NCBI RefSeq assembly: GCF_001719045.1
Contig: NZ_CP015423.1
Coordinates: forward strand, 5,630,001 to 5,694,000
From: Paenibacillus polymyxa
Lineage (GTDB): Bacteria > Bacillota > Bacilli > Paenibacillales > Paenibacillaceae
Length of the DNA: 64,000 nucleotides
Reading direction: 5' to 3'
Position 1 is the stretch's first letter; every line of letters begins with the position of its first letter. This document shows positions 39,895 to 50,545 of this stretch, in pieces. The notes under the pieces were generated by a model. The model was not told the origin of the DNA. It saw only the letters and a list, made by a program, of their open reading frames with translations, and made no database searches. The position numbers and the translations under genes are program-made.

Positions 39895-41601
39895 ATGACA
39901 CTTAAAAAAAGAATCTTTCTATTGTTTTTTCTCAGCGCGTTTATCCCCTTTATTAGTATATTTATAATTTCTTACTATACCATTGATTCCATTTTTGCGA
40001 ATAAAATCAATGATGGAATTCGGAGCAATCTACAGCAGGTAACTTCATCACTGGAGAATTCAATTAACAACCTGAATCATGTTACTCAGCAATTGTCATA
40101 TAGAGGTACATTAGGTAAGAAACTGGATGAAGTCTTGAAGCCTTCCTCCAATATATTTGAATTGATTGAGGCTAGAGATGAATTAAAGAATGAGTTAAAT
40201 GTCGTAACGTTTACTAATCCGAATATAGGTCTGACCTTATACTATTTCCAGAAAGAAGGCACTACACAGTTCGCTAACTTTCCCATCAAAGATCGTTTTT
40301 CCCCCGAGTCTTTGCCTGTGCTATTCAAATCATATGGCATTGCATACTATGGTCCCCATATCAGTATGAACCGATTTGATGATCAGCTCGTTTTATCTGC
40401 TATGCGAAAGGTACAACTGCCTCAAAGGGACGATGTATATATATACGTCGAATCCGGCTTTCGGCTTACACAGGATATACTGGATTACAATCAATACAAA
40501 GGAGCTTTATCGCATTTGATCCTGAATGGTGAGGGCAACATTGTTTACAGTGAAATTCCAGAAACGATGAAGGTCGGGGAGAATTTCTCCAGCTTATCGA
40601 AAGGTACTGCAAAAGATGGAATATCCCGTGATTACCATTGGTTTAAGGAGGACTCCTCTCAGAATTGGAGCGTCATATCGGTAATTTCGCAGGCTAAGTA
40701 TCAACAGGAGAAAAACCAGTGGTTGCTTCAAATATTACTGGTCGCTTTATTTTTTTTCGGCTTTACCGTATTTCTTGCTTGGCTTCTGTGGAAGACCGTC
40801 TACAAACCACTCGGTCTGTTCCATTCGGAAATTAACGGAATGTCTCAGAATCCACAAAAGGCAGGCAGCCAGATCCGCACTCAAATTCCCGAGTTTGACT
40901 TTCTGCTGGGGGAATTCTCAAATATGCAGCATCAAATCGGCGACCTGTTCAAGGAAGTGCAGCAGAAAGAAAAGATCCGTGCAGATTTGGAAGTGGAAAA
41001 ATTGTTATATCAGATCAATCCTCACTTTCTGATGAATACGCTGGATACTGTGCACTGGCTGGCCGTTATGAACGGACAAGGGGAGATTGACAAGTTGGTG
41101 CAATCCTTGAACAAGCTGTTGTATTACAATTTGGGTAAATTAGGGCAAGTATCCACGATGGAAGAGGAAATTGATGCGCTAAGACAGTACCTAATCCTGC
41201 AACAAATTCGATATGACTTTGAATTTGACGTGCGTATTTCAGCGGATGATCAAGTGCTACAAATACCTGTGCCTCGTTTTATTCTGCAACCGTTGGTTGA
41301 AAATTCACTTTATCATGGACTGAGTGACGAAGGTTTTATTCAAATTGAAGTTACACTTGCCAAAACGCTGAATATTTTAATACAGGATAATGGAGCAGGT
41401 ATGACCGAGGAAGCGATTCAAAGACTTCTGAATAATCGTATAGCTGAACATAAAAAAGTAGGGATGGGCATCGGACTCAATTATGTCCACCGCATGTTGA
41501 GGGCACAGTACGGAGATCAAGCACAACTGGTGATCGAAAGTGAATTGGGTACAGGGACAAGTATACTGCTCATACTTCCTATCAAAGGAGAAGATGTCTG
41601 A
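39895..41601 (+). CDS. YesM-type sensor histidine kinase
   Basis: 568-residue membrane histidine kinase. Helix 1 spans about residues 7-29, an extracellular sensor follows to about 282, helix 2 about 283-303 (LLQILLVALFFFGFTVFLAW), then a HAMP-like linker, the His_kinase domain with the phosphorylated His377 in INPHFLMNTLD, and an ATPase domain with the N box QPLVENSLYHG, G1 DNGAGM and G2 GMGIGL. It probably senses an extracellular oligosaccharide or its binding protein and phosphorylates the AraC-type regulator encoded 2 bases downstream. Four further transport genes follow, so the whole forms a YesMN-LplABC-type uptake locus. A GGAG site precedes the ATG. Confidence 0.93.
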   Translation: MTLKKRIFLLFFLSAFIPFISIFIISYYTIDSIFANKINDGIRSNLQQVTSSLENSINNLNHVTQQLSYRGTLGKKLDEVLKPSSNIFELIEARDELKNELNVVTFTNPNIGLTLYYFQKEGTTQFANFPIKDRFSPESLPVLFKSYGIAYYGPHISMNRFDDQLVLSAMRKVQLPQRDDVYIYVESGFRLTQDILDYNQYKGALSHLILNGEGNIVYSEIPETMKVGENFSSLSKGTAKDGISRDYHWFKEDSSQNWSVISVISQAKYQQEKNQWLLQILLVALFFFGFTVFLAWLLWKTVYKPLGLFHSEINGMSQNPQKAGSQIRTQIPEFDFLLGEFSNMQHQIGDLFKEVQQKEKIRADLEVEKLLYQINPHFLMNTLDTVHWLAVMNGQGEIDKLVQSLNKLLYYNLGKLGQVSTMEEEIDALRQYLILQQIRYDFEFDVRISADDQVLQIPVPRFILQPLVENSLYHGLSDEGFIQIEVTLAKTLNILIQDNGAGMTEEAIQRLLNNRIAEHKKVGMGIGLNYVHRMLRAQYGDQAQLVIESELGTGTSILLILPIKGEDV

Positions 41602-41603
41602 GG

Positions 41604-43010
41604 ATGATTAAGGTGTTAATTGTGGATGACGATAAATTGGTACGAAAAGGAATAAGCTCCGCGATGCCGTGGAACGAGTTCAATATGGAAGTTGTAGGAG
41701 AAGCAAGTAACGGGTTGAAAGCACTGGATTTTCTGAAATCCCAACCGGTCGATCTGATGTTGACGGATCTCGCGATGCCGGTAATGTCAGGTATTGAACT
41801 GATGCGAGCTGCAAGGCAGCTCTATCCAGAACTACATATTGTCGTATTAACACTGCATCAAGATTTCGATTATATCCAGGAAGCGCTCAGGCTGGGAGCC
41901 ATCGATTATATAGCCAAAGTTCAGCTCGAGAAGGAGCAATTCGAACACGTGCTGCATCGAATACATACCCGGATTGACGAGCTGGCGAATACAAGACGAA
42001 AGCTGCCACTGCTAAGTGAGACCAATGTCCTTTATCGCCATGTGTATGCACTTGTTTCACTGGATCGCAAGTCAGGACAGAACTGGCCGATTGAACTGAC
42101 ATCCAATGTAGATGAGATCCGTTGGGAGGTTGAACGGAACAGCTGGATGTGGACGGCACCCATGGACGTAGAGAATCAGCTGTTCCATAAACTGAAGGAA
42201 TACCTGGATCAAGTTCCCCAAGGCGCCTTGCTGGTTCTGTCCGATGTACAAGAGCGAACATGGTCGCAAATCCAAAACTGGATTATGAACTATACAGAAA
42301 CGTCCTTATTCTATGCATACAATCCTTGTGATCCTGTCATTTCCGTTTCGATGAATGTGGAGGACTCATTTCCAATAGAACCGCAGGATGAAGACATGGA
42401 TCGTATTAAACAAAGTTGGTTCCTATCACCATGGACCCACAACGACAGTTACTACAACCAACTGATTGAACAGTTCAAATCACTAAGACTGCATAAAGGC
42501 CAGCTGATGGGTTTGCTATACTCTATAGTTATGGAATGGAATCACCTTTTTGCTCAGACCACGCTGGGTAGAATCTCAATGATCCATTCTTTTCAATCCT
42601 GGTACGAGGTAGAAGATTGGATCAAGCAGACCTCTGTGGGCATTCGTAAGGCAGATGAACAGACTTCGTATTCACAAGAAATTGTAGACGCCGTGAAAAA
42701 AGCGATTATGATCATGCAAAATGATTTGGACCAAGCTTTTACAGCTTCAGGTCTGTCCCAACAACTGAACATCAGCCGAAGCTATTTCAGTCAATGCTTC
42801 AAGGATTTGATGGGGAAAACCTTTAATGAGTACTCCCGATTTATACGAATAGAGAAGTCTAAAGAGTATTTATTGAATACAACCAACACGATTTTCTGGA
42901 TTGCGGAGCGAGTGGGTTATACGGATGAAAAATATTTCAGCCGAATTTTTCGCGAATTGACAGGTCTGCTGCCAAGTGAATATCGACAGCTCGGCAGAGG
43001 GGATAAATAG
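41604..43010 (+). CDS. YesN-type response regulator with AraC DNA-binding domain
   Basis: 468 residues: a receiver domain (residues 1-120, acidic DDD at 8-10, phosphorylated Asp55 in LTDLAMP, switch Thr in VLTLHQ, Lys in YIAKVQ), a long linker region and a C-terminal AraC/XylS double helix-turn-helix (FTASGLSQQLNISRSYFSQC; IAERVGYTDEKYFSRIF). Its start is 2 bases from the kinase stop, indicating translational coupling. Expected to activate the following solute-binding protein and permease genes once phosphorylated. Unlike canonical receivers, the usual KP after strand 5 is KV, which may alter the conformational switch. Confidence 0.93.
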   Translation: MIKVLIVDDDKLVRKGISSAMPWNEFNMEVVGEASNGLKALDFLKSQPVDLMLTDLAMPVMSGIELMRAARQLYPELHIVVLTLHQDFDYIQEALRLGAIDYIAKVQLEKEQFEHVLHRIHTRIDELANTRRKLPLLSETNVLYRHVYALVSLDRKSGQNWPIELTSNVDEIRWEVERNSWMWTAPMDVENQLFHKLKEYLDQVPQGALLVLSDVQERTWSQIQNWIMNYTETSLFYAYNPCDPVISVSMNVEDSFPIEPQDEDMDRIKQSWFLSPWTHNDSYYNQLIEQFKSLRLHKGQLMGLLYSIVMEWNHLFAQTTLGRISMIHSFQSWYEVEDWIKQTSVGIRKADEQTSYSQEIVDAVKKAIMIMQNDLDQAFTASGLSQQLNISRSYFSQCFKDLMGKTFNEYSRFIRIEKSKEYLLNTTNTIFWIAERVGYTDEKYFSRIFRELTGLLPSEYRQLGRGDK

Positions 43011-43058
43011 CGTACTCTCCCAGATGAGTCAATAATCCGGGCGAAAGAAGGGAAAGCG

Positions 43059-44717
43059 ATGATTAAGAAGATGGCTGCATGTGTTCTTGTCGTCAGCTTA
43101 ATTGCAGTGACAGTAAATTTCAGCAACCCATACTTCCGGGAATCACCAATGGGACCAACGAAAACAATCTCGGACACTGCTGCTGCCGATCCATTGGGGA
43201 AATATGAACATCCCGTTTCCATCCGGCTGGGATATGTGGTAGACCCAACAGGCGAGGATCTATCCGGAGGAGAAACACTTGAGAAGAATATGTGGAAAAC
43301 GATGATTAAACAAAGTCTTAACATTGATGTCCAGGTATTATGGCAGGTGTCGAAGGAAAATCTGGGTCAGAAAATCGATCTGGCTATCGCCAGCAATGAT
43401 CTGCCGGATGCCATGATTGTAAATCAGGTGCAGCTGAACGAGATGATCAAGGCTGGAGAAATTGAAGATCTAACCGAGGCATACAATAGCAGCGCATCAC
43501 CGGAAATAAAAAAAATCATCGATAGCACAAACGGATTGGCTATGGAACAAGTGACCTTCGATGGCAAGATGATGGCTGTTCCTTCTGTGACAGCGGAAGA
43601 CTTCAGCATGCTCTGGATTCGACAGGATTGGCTGGATCGTCTTGGACTGAAGCCCCCGAAAACGGTCGATGATCTGGAAGCTATCGCCAAGGCCTTTGTG
43701 GAGAATGACCCGGATGGAAACAGTAAGCGGGATACGATTGGCCTTGCTTCAAGCACTGGACTGTATAACGATTTCAACAACAGTGCTTTTGCTTTTGATC
43801 TAACGCCGATCTTCGCAGCATATGGATCTTTCCCGGGATATTGGCTGAGCAAAGATGGAAAACCTGTATACGGTTCGGTTCTACCGGAAACGAAGGACGC
43901 CTTGGTGAAGCTGCGTGAAATGTACGCCAAAGGCTTTCTCGATCCAGAAATGGGCATCCGCAAAGAAGCGGAGGAAACGGTCATTAACGGTCAGGCGGGG
44001 ATGTTCTTTCAAGGTTTCTATGCTGGGTACTGGCCCCTTCCGAGCGCTTGGCAGAACGAGCCGAAGGCGAACTGGCAAGCATACGCACTCCCGCTGGATG
44101 CAAACGGAGCATACCCTGTGAAGGTGGATAATCCGTCAAGTTCATTCTTGGTGGTACGAAAAGGATATGCTCATCCCGAAGCGATCATTAAAATTAACAA
44201 TCTGTACCTTCGTGATGAGTTCAAGTACGGTACGCGTTTTATGCTGAGCCGCAATTTCTTTGCTCCGGCAGATGAGGCACGATATGAATCGAAGGCCGCG
44301 CAGGATATTCTGATGGGAACCAAAACACCCGACGATTTCAAGGGCAAGTCTGAATACAAATTACTGGAAAACTTGGTTTCGACGATAAAACAAACCAAAT
44401 TGAAGCCTTATGATCAACATGGTATTTCCTATTGGAATAAACAGAGCGACAGCTTTATGCGGAGTTATTCGCTTCTTGTAGGCGGAAGAAATTTCTTCGA
44501 TCCAAACATCCATAAAGTTCGAAGCCTTACCTATATACGAACTCCAACGATGGAGAAGGCTTGGGGTGAACTATCGAAACTGGAACATGATACATTTTTG
44601 AAAATTATTTTAGGCGCTGAACCAATCGATTCATTTGATCAATTTGTCGAGGAATGGAAGGAACAAGGGGGCGATCAAGTGACTCTGGAGGTGACCGTAG
44701 CCCATAATCATCGCTGA
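43059..44717 (+). CDS. Extracellular solute-binding protein, first copy (no clear lipobox)
   Basis: 552-residue carbohydrate ABC-transporter binding protein of the LplA type: motif regions WKTMIKQSLNIDVQVLWQ near the start of the mature part, IASNDLPDAMIVNQ, the LWIRQDWLDRLGLKPPKTVD block and a C-terminal LEHDTFLKIILGAEPIDSFD. The N-terminus has a hydrophobic segment (residues 4-20) but no Leu-x-x-Cys at the right place, so it may be anchored by an uncleaved helix or released. The gene follows the regulator by 48 bases and ends at a strong terminator. As it lies between the two-component genes and the second binding protein, it could serve signalling more than transport. Confidence 0.88.
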   Translation: MIKKMAACVLVVSLIAVTVNFSNPYFRESPMGPTKTISDTAAADPLGKYEHPVSIRLGYVVDPTGEDLSGGETLEKNMWKTMIKQSLNIDVQVLWQVSKENLGQKIDLAIASNDLPDAMIVNQVQLNEMIKAGEIEDLTEAYNSSASPEIKKIIDSTNGLAMEQVTFDGKMMAVPSVTAEDFSMLWIRQDWLDRLGLKPPKTVDDLEAIAKAFVENDPDGNSKRDTIGLASSTGLYNDFNNSAFAFDLTPIFAAYGSFPGYWLSKDGKPVYGSVLPETKDALVKLREMYAKGFLDPEMGIRKEAEETVINGQAGMFFQGFYAGYWPLPSAWQNEPKANWQAYALPLDANGAYPVKVDNPSSSFLVVRKGYAHPEAIIKINNLYLRDEFKYGTRFMLSRNFFAPADEARYESKAAQDILMGTKTPDDFKGKSEYKLLENLVSTIKQTKLKPYDQHGISYWNKQSDSFMRSYSLLVGGRNFFDPNIHKVRSLTYIRTPTMEKAWGELSKLEHDTFLKIILGAEPIDSFDQFVEEWKEQGGDQVTLEVTVAHNHR

Positions 44718-44778
44718 AGACCATCATGAATGTGATACGATAAATTCTACACGACACTTTTATATTTCCATTAATCAA

Positions 44779-44816
44779 GCCGACAGATTCCTGTTTCAGG
44801 AGCTGCCGGTTTTTTT
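44779..44816 (+). terminator. Terminator between the two binding-protein genes
   Basis: CCGACAGATTCCTG pairs with CAGGAGCTGCCGG around TTT (two mismatches) and is followed by seven Ts. It separates the regulator transcript from the transporter genes, although read-through is possible. Confidence 0.85.
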
Positions 44817-45038
44817 GTTCTTCACTTTGATTAGTAAGTAAGGATAGACAAATGTATGTCGGTAGGTAGGATAAATGCTTACAAGCCAACTATGGCTTCA
44901 TGATCCCGAATGAAACCGTATACATTTCTCTATCCAAACAGACGTTCAATCCCTATCTCGATTTGTCTTCTCCGAGTCTTATAATGAAAGCGCAAACAAC
45001 AACGATAGAGAAATATTCAGAACGAAGGGGAATCGAAT
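44817..45038 (+). promoter_or_regulatory. Leader of the second binding-protein gene
   Basis: No gene. A TATAAT at 44980-44985 could be a -10 box but has no good -35 at normal spacing, which fits a promoter needing an activator such as the upstream AraC-type regulator. AAGGGGA lies just before the start codon. Confidence 0.4.
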
Positions 45039-46778
45039 GTGATGAGAACTAAATGGTTCATAAAAAGAAACATGTTGACGAGACGTCTGGCCGTGCTGTC
45101 GATGTCTGCCCTGATGATTTCAACCCTTGCAGCCTGTGGGGGTTCCTTCAACCCTCCTACTGCGGAGGAAGCGGGCAAGTATGAGGCAACACCGGGAGAC
45201 CCATTCAGTGCCTATAAAGACGAAATAACCGTAACGATGGGTCGTGTGACTACAGCCAACCCGAAACTGCCGGCTGGAGATACGTATGAGAACAACGCGT
45301 ATACTCGGCTGGTCAAAGAAACGTTTAACGCTCAGATTAAAGACCAATTTGAAGCCAACGGAGAAGATTACAGCCGTCAGGTTTCTCTCGCCATCGCCTC
45401 TGGGGAACTGCCTGACATGATGCGTGTCGATTCCAAGGATGAACTCAAAGAACTGGTTGATAATGATCTGATTGAAGATATGACGGAAATTTACAAACAG
45501 TATGCCACAGATAACATCAAGAACATTTACGAATCTTATGAGGGCCGTGCATTAGATAATGCGACGATAGATGGACGTTTAATGGGACTTCCGGCTACTT
45601 CCCTAGATTCCGCGCCAACCATGGTCTGGGTTCGTCAGGATTGGCTGGATTTACTGGGAATCCAACTTGACGCAGACGGAGACGGGGCCATCAAGCTGGA
45701 TGATGTGGAGAAAACGGCCGAGGAATTCCTGAAAAGAGATCCTGGCCAATCCGGGAAACCGGTAGGTATTCCTTTTGTGAACACCCTGAATACAAGTGAC
45801 TATAATGGTTCCGCCTATACCATGCTGGGAGTTGCCTCCACCAAGGGTGCATTCCCTCAATACTGGATGAAGGGAAAGGATGGCAGCATTGTTTATGGCT
45901 CAACAACAAAGGAAACCAAGCAGATGTTAGGCGTCATGGCAGATTGGTTCAAGAGAGGCATCATCGACCCGCAATTTGGAACACGCACATTTGATGATAT
46001 TACGGCACTGTACACCAACGGCCAAAGCGGTATTGCTTTTGGACCATGGCATATTCCCGACTGGGGTCTGAGCAGCGTGAAGCAGATGGATAAGAATGCG
46101 AAATTCACGGCTTACACTTTGGAGGATGCAGACGGAAAGGTAAACGTGGCACACGCCAATCCAGCCAATCAGTTTATCGTTGTGAGAAAAGGATATGAAC
46201 ACCCGGAACTCGCCGTTAAAATAGTAAACCTTTTCTACGATAAACTGGCAAATGATAAAAATGTGGAAACATCTATGCCAGAAGCCGCCAAGTATCAAGA
46301 GAACGGCGTAGACGGTTCTACCAGACCTTTTAATATTGAAGTCAACTCGGCTACCTCGCTGCTGGATGATTACTCTGACGTTGTTCGCGGGATTAAAGGG
46401 GAGATTAGTCTGGATCAGGTCCGGACAACCGAATCAAAGAACAATATTGAAAGTATCCAAACCTACTTGAGCGATATGGACACGGATAACGTAACAGCCT
46501 GGTCGAAATATCACTCGCGTATCAACGGAGTGGGACTCATCGACAAACTGACACAGGAAAACAAATTCGTTTGGATGACACCCGCTTTCTCTGGAACTAC
46601 ACCAAGCATGAAACAGACATGGGCTAATCTGACCAAGATGGAGCAGGAATCTTTCATCAAAATCGTGACTGGTGCAGAATCTCTGGATTACTTCGATACT
46701 TTCGTTAGCAATTGGAAGAAACAAGGCGGTGACCAGGTGATTCAGGAAATTGAAGACGAGGCCGCATCCGATAAATAA
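45039..46778 (+). CDS. LplA-type solute-binding lipoprotein
   Basis: 579-residue lipoprotein. The signal has basic residues, a hydrophobic core and a lipobox (ISTLAACGG, lipid-modified Cys at about residue 33), so it is tethered to the outer face of the membrane. The mature part resembles the first binding protein: NNAYTRLVKETFNAQIKDQF, IASGELPDMMRV, VWVRQDWLDLLGI, LTKMEQESFIKIVTGAESLD. A calcium-binding-like loop (DADGDGAIKLDD) follows the QDWL block. It should deliver an oligosaccharide to LplB/LplC-type permeases encoded next. Start is GTG at 45039 or ATG at 45042; both follow GGGGA. Confidence 0.93.
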   Translation: MMRTKWFIKRNMLTRRLAVLSMSALMISTLAACGGSFNPPTAEEAGKYEATPGDPFSAYKDEITVTMGRVTTANPKLPAGDTYENNAYTRLVKETFNAQIKDQFEANGEDYSRQVSLAIASGELPDMMRVDSKDELKELVDNDLIEDMTEIYKQYATDNIKNIYESYEGRALDNATIDGRLMGLPATSLDSAPTMVWVRQDWLDLLGIQLDADGDGAIKLDDVEKTAEEFLKRDPGQSGKPVGIPFVNTLNTSDYNGSAYTMLGVASTKGAFPQYWMKGKDGSIVYGSTTKETKQMLGVMADWFKRGIIDPQFGTRTFDDITALYTNGQSGIAFGPWHIPDWGLSSVKQMDKNAKFTAYTLEDADGKVNVAHANPANQFIVVRKGYEHPELAVKIVNLFYDKLANDKNVETSMPEAAKYQENGVDGSTRPFNIEVNSATSLLDDYSDVVRGIKGEISLDQVRTTESKNNIESIQTYLSDMDTDNVTAWSKYHSRINGVGLIDKLTQENKFVWMTPAFSGTTPSMKQTWANLTKMEQESFIKIVTGAESLDYFDTFVSNWKKQGGDQVIQEIEDEAASDK

Positions 46779-46794
46779 ATAATCATGAACTGCT

Positions 46795-46824
46795 AGAAGG
46801 GCTGCGATACGCAGCCTTTCTTCA
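46795..46824 (+). terminator. Hairpin between binding protein and permease genes
   Basis: AGAAGGGCTGC pairs with GCAGCCTTTCT around GATAC, followed by a short TCTTCAGG. Such an intergenic hairpin commonly lowers downstream expression so that binding protein exceeds permease. Weak as a full terminator. Confidence 0.55.
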
Positions 46825-46840
46825 GGAAAGGGGTCCATCC

Positions 46841-47755
46841 ATGAAACAAGGAAATGATAAAGCAAAAGGTCGGTTGGGCACGGGTGCCATGTATCATCTG
46901 ATGATGCTTCCGGGAATTTTATTTTTGCTGGTATTCAGCTATGTTCCGATGGTCGGTGTCATTACGGCGTTTCAGGATTATATACCGGCCAAGGGGATGT
47001 TTGGCTCCGAATTTGTAGGGCTGAAGCATTTTATTTATATGTTTAAGTTGCCAGACATCGCACAGGTTTTTAGTAATACGTTGGTGATTGCCATTGCCAA
47101 GATTCTATTGGGAACCATGATGGCTATCATTTTTTCCATTTTGTTAAATGAGATCCGCATCAAAATCGTTAAAAAATCCGTTCAGACAATTGTTTATCTG
47201 CCACACTTTCTATCCTGGGTAGTTCTAGCGTCCGTGGTTGTTAACATGTTCAGTTTGGATGGAATTGTGAATCAAATTTTGGCTTTCTTCGGTCTGGAGA
47301 ATATTAATTTTCTCGGCAGCAACACCTGGTTCCAGCCGCTGATTATTGGGACAGACGTGTGGAAGGAGTTCGGTTACAGTTCCATCGTCTATTTGGCTGC
47401 AATTACTTCGATTGATCCGGGTCTGTACGAAGCGGCAGGAATGGATGGAGCCAGCTGGTGGAGAAAAGTATGGCATATTACGTTGCCAGGTATGCTGCCT
47501 ATTATCCTGCTCATGGGAGTGATGAGTCTGACCAATATTTTGAGTGCCGGCTTCGATCAAATTTATAATCTGTATAATCCGGTTGTCTATGAGTCGGGAG
47601 ATATTCTAGATACTTATGTATATCGGATTGGACTCGTTGGGCGACAGTATAGCTTCGGTACGGCTGTTGGCCTGTTCAAGTCAGTGATCGGTATTGTTTT
47701 GCTATTGTCCGCCAACCATTTGGCCAAAAAATACACCGACCGAAAAATATTCTAA
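46841..47755 (+). CDS. ABC transporter permease, LplB type
   Basis: 304-residue carbohydrate uptake permease (CUT1 family) with six membrane helices and the cytoplasmic EAA loop near residue 200 (YEAAGMDGASWWRKVWHITLPG), which docks the ATPase. AGGAAAGGGG precedes the ATG. It forms the membrane channel with the next gene product; no ATPase gene is present, so a shared MsmX-like ATPase encoded elsewhere is expected. Substrate is probably an oligosaccharide, not determinable from sequence. Confidence 0.93.
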   Translation: MKQGNDKAKGRLGTGAMYHLMMLPGILFLLVFSYVPMVGVITAFQDYIPAKGMFGSEFVGLKHFIYMFKLPDIAQVFSNTLVIAIAKILLGTMMAIIFSILLNEIRIKIVKKSVQTIVYLPHFLSWVVLASVVVNMFSLDGIVNQILAFFGLENINFLGSNTWFQPLIIGTDVWKEFGYSSIVYLAAITSIDPGLYEAAGMDGASWWRKVWHITLPGMLPIILLMGVMSLTNILSAGFDQIYNLYNPVVYESGDILDTYVYRIGLVGRQYSFGTAVGLFKSVIGIVLLLSANHLAKKYTDRKIF

Positions 47756-47768
47756 GGAGGCACTGCCT

Positions 47769-48662
47769 ATGTCATATTCTGTAAGCCTAAAAGATCGAAT
47801 TAGCCGGTTTGTCATCAATGCCATCGTCATATTACTGGCATTGATCTGCCTTCTTCCGTTATGGAATATCGTTGCGATTTCATTTAGCAGCAGCGAGGCC
47901 GTGTCAGCTAATGCTGTAGGTCTCGTACCGGTCAATTTTACAACAGCAGCGTATACGAAAATTATTGATGATGCTCAGTTCTGGCGTTCCTTTGGCATTT
48001 CTGTTCTACGTGTTGTGCTCACACTTCTTCTCAACATGATTCTTATTATTTTAATGGCATACCCGCTCTCCAAGTCGAAAAGGGAATTTAGGGGCAGAAA
48101 CATTTATATGAATGTCATGATTTTTGCCATGCTGTTCAGCGGCGGGATGATCCCGAGTTATCTACTGATTAAAAACCTCGATATGCTTAATACAATTTGG
48201 TCGCTTGTTCTACCGGGAGCTGTCCCTATATTTAGTGTCATCCTTGTCATGAACTTCTTCTCTGCTGTACCTAAGGCGCTAGAAGAAGCAGCATTCATCG
48301 ATGGGGCGAATCCGCTCCAGGTCCTGTTCAAAGTGTATGTTCCCGTGTCCATCCCTGCGCTGGCGACGGTAGCACTATTTAGTATCGTGGGAACGTGGAA
48401 TGATTTCTTCAGCGGTTTGATCTATATGACCCAAGTCAGCAATTATCCGCTAATGACTTATATTCAGTCTCTTAACGTGGATATTGCGGAACTTCTTCAA
48501 TCCGGCACCAACTCAGCACAACTCAGCAACCTGACTGAAATTTCAAACAAAAATCTAAATGCGGCCAAAATCGTAGTCGCTGCCATCCCGCTGCTGCTAA
48601 TTTATCCGCTGCTTCAAAAATATTTTGTGACTGGAATTGTTGTAGGATCGGTAAAAGAGTAA
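47769..48662 (+). CDS. ABC transporter permease, LplC type
   Basis: 297-residue CUT1 permease, partner of the preceding gene. Six helices, with the EAA loop LEEAAFIDGANPLQVLFKVYVPV. The ATG at 47769 is preceded by AAGGAGG and lies 13 bases after the lplB-type stop; upstream in-frame codons overlap that gene and are not the likely start. The next gene, a GH13 glucosidase, is a pseudogene, so the intracellular sugar hydrolase once paired with this transporter has been lost here. Confidence 0.93.
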   Translation: MSYSVSLKDRISRFVINAIVILLALICLLPLWNIVAISFSSSEAVSANAVGLVPVNFTTAAYTKIIDDAQFWRSFGISVLRVVLTLLLNMILIILMAYPLSKSKREFRGRNIYMNVMIFAMLFSGGMIPSYLLIKNLDMLNTIWSLVLPGAVPIFSVILVMNFFSAVPKALEEAAFIDGANPLQVLFKVYVPVSIPALATVALFSIVGTWNDFFSGLIYMTQVSNYPLMTYIQSLNVDIAELLQSGTNSAQLSNLTEISNKNLNAAKIVVAAIPLLLIYPLLQKYFVTGIVVGSVKE

Positions 48663-48724
48663 TTGTATGCTGTGACTTGATTGAGATAAAAACACCTATT
48701 CGTGTATTGGAAGGGTTGTAATGA

Positions 48725-49530
<806 letters not shown>

Positions 49531-49594
49531 GGGAATGGGCGAAGTGATTACTGATATATCATTGAGCAAACGAGAAACGTTAGTTAAAAATAGC

Positions 49595-49631
49595 ATGGAG
49601 CAGTTTGGCGGTTGGTAGCTGCTCCATTTTT
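49595..49631 (+). terminator. Terminator after the glucosidase pseudogene
   Basis: TGGAGCAG pairs exactly with CTGCTCCA around a 19-base loop, then TTTTTGAT. It marks the end of the sugar-uptake operon. Confidence 0.75.
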
Positions 49632-49695
49632 GATAAACTAACGGGCAGTTATCTTCAATCAGTATAGACTCTATTTAAACCTATTATTTAACCCT

Positions 49696-50241
49696 CTATA
49701 GACTTCTCTCCAATAAGGCTCCAACTTGTTCAGCCATGATTTGTGGCGGATACGGCATTTCATTTCTAATCCACCATTCTATTACCCCTACATAAGCGGT
49801 ACCAGCATATTGCAACATAACGTCTTCATTTAAATCCACATTTTTTCCACTTTCTCTATCAATCTCACCTCTGAATCCTCCCATAACATAATCAAGAAGA
49901 CGAGTTCTAAAAGAGGGGGCTCCTTTACTGGCTAACATAGTCGAAAAAAATAAATAATTTTTCTCAAAATACTCAAAAAAAGGTACAAGTCCATTGCTCC
50001 AATCCAGCTTACATGCCCATTCATCCATTTCGCCTAATTCATTCATGTGTGATTCGATCAGTTTATCCAACAAATCATATTTGTCCTGATAATGAAGATA
50101 AATCGTACCACGGTTTACGTTTGCCTGATCTGCAATGTCTTGAATGGTAATGTCATCGAAGTTTTTTACAGCCATTAGTTCAATAACGGCTTTTTTCAAG
50201 GATTCTTGCGTTTTTAGAATTCTCCGATCGACTTTTATCAT
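49696..50241 (-). CDS. TetR-family transcriptional repressor
   Basis: 181 residues: N-terminal TetR helix-turn-helix (residues 8-55, ITIQDIADQANVNRGTIYLHYQDK) and a ligand-binding C-terminal part of the TetR_C_7 or similar kind. Normal length. It diverges from the alcohol dehydrogenase gene over 304 bases that contain an inverted repeat (GATAAA ... TTTATC) at 50367-50393, so it probably represses that gene and perhaps the following exporter and redox genes. Inducer unknown; an aldehyde, quinone or antibiotic-like compound would suit the gene set. Confidence 0.92.
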   Translation of the reverse strand: MIKVDRRILKTQESLKKAVIELMAVKNFDDITIQDIADQANVNRGTIYLHYQDKYDLLDKLIESHMNELGEMDEWACKLDWSNGLVPFFEYFEKNYLFFSTMLASKGAPSFRTRLLDYVMGGFRGEIDRESGKNVDLNEDVMLQYAGTAYVGVIEWWIRNEMPYPPQIMAEQVGALLERSL

Positions 50242-50366
50242 TTAGTCTTTTCCCCCTGACCAACTCAAAATAATGAACACTTTTCGTGATGTTGTTGTTA
50301 TTTCAACAAATTGCGCTTTTTTAACCATTGAACTTAGGCTTCTTTTTTATAATAATAGACGTGTGT

Positions 50367-50393
50367 TGATAAAACAACAAGTTTTGTTTATCC
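50367..50393. promoter_or_regulatory. Candidate TetR operator
   Basis: TTGATAAAACAACAAG begins an inverted repeat with outer arms GATAAA and TTTATC and inner AAC/GTT symmetry, in the TetR-adh divergent region. The rest of 50242-50545 is AT-rich without a gene; the region also has AGAAAGGAGGGATG at 50440-50453 without a usable frame behind it. Confidence 0.45.
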
Positions 50394-50545
50394 GCTCTCT
50401 GTGGTTCACTAATATTACCTAAAAGGAGAACTTAAATTTAGAAAGGAGGGATGTTCACTTGGTAGTTAATAAAAAAATGTGAATAATCATTACTAATTTC
50501 TAAAAAAGGACTAACAGATAAAATTGTATTCACTGGAGGTTATAT

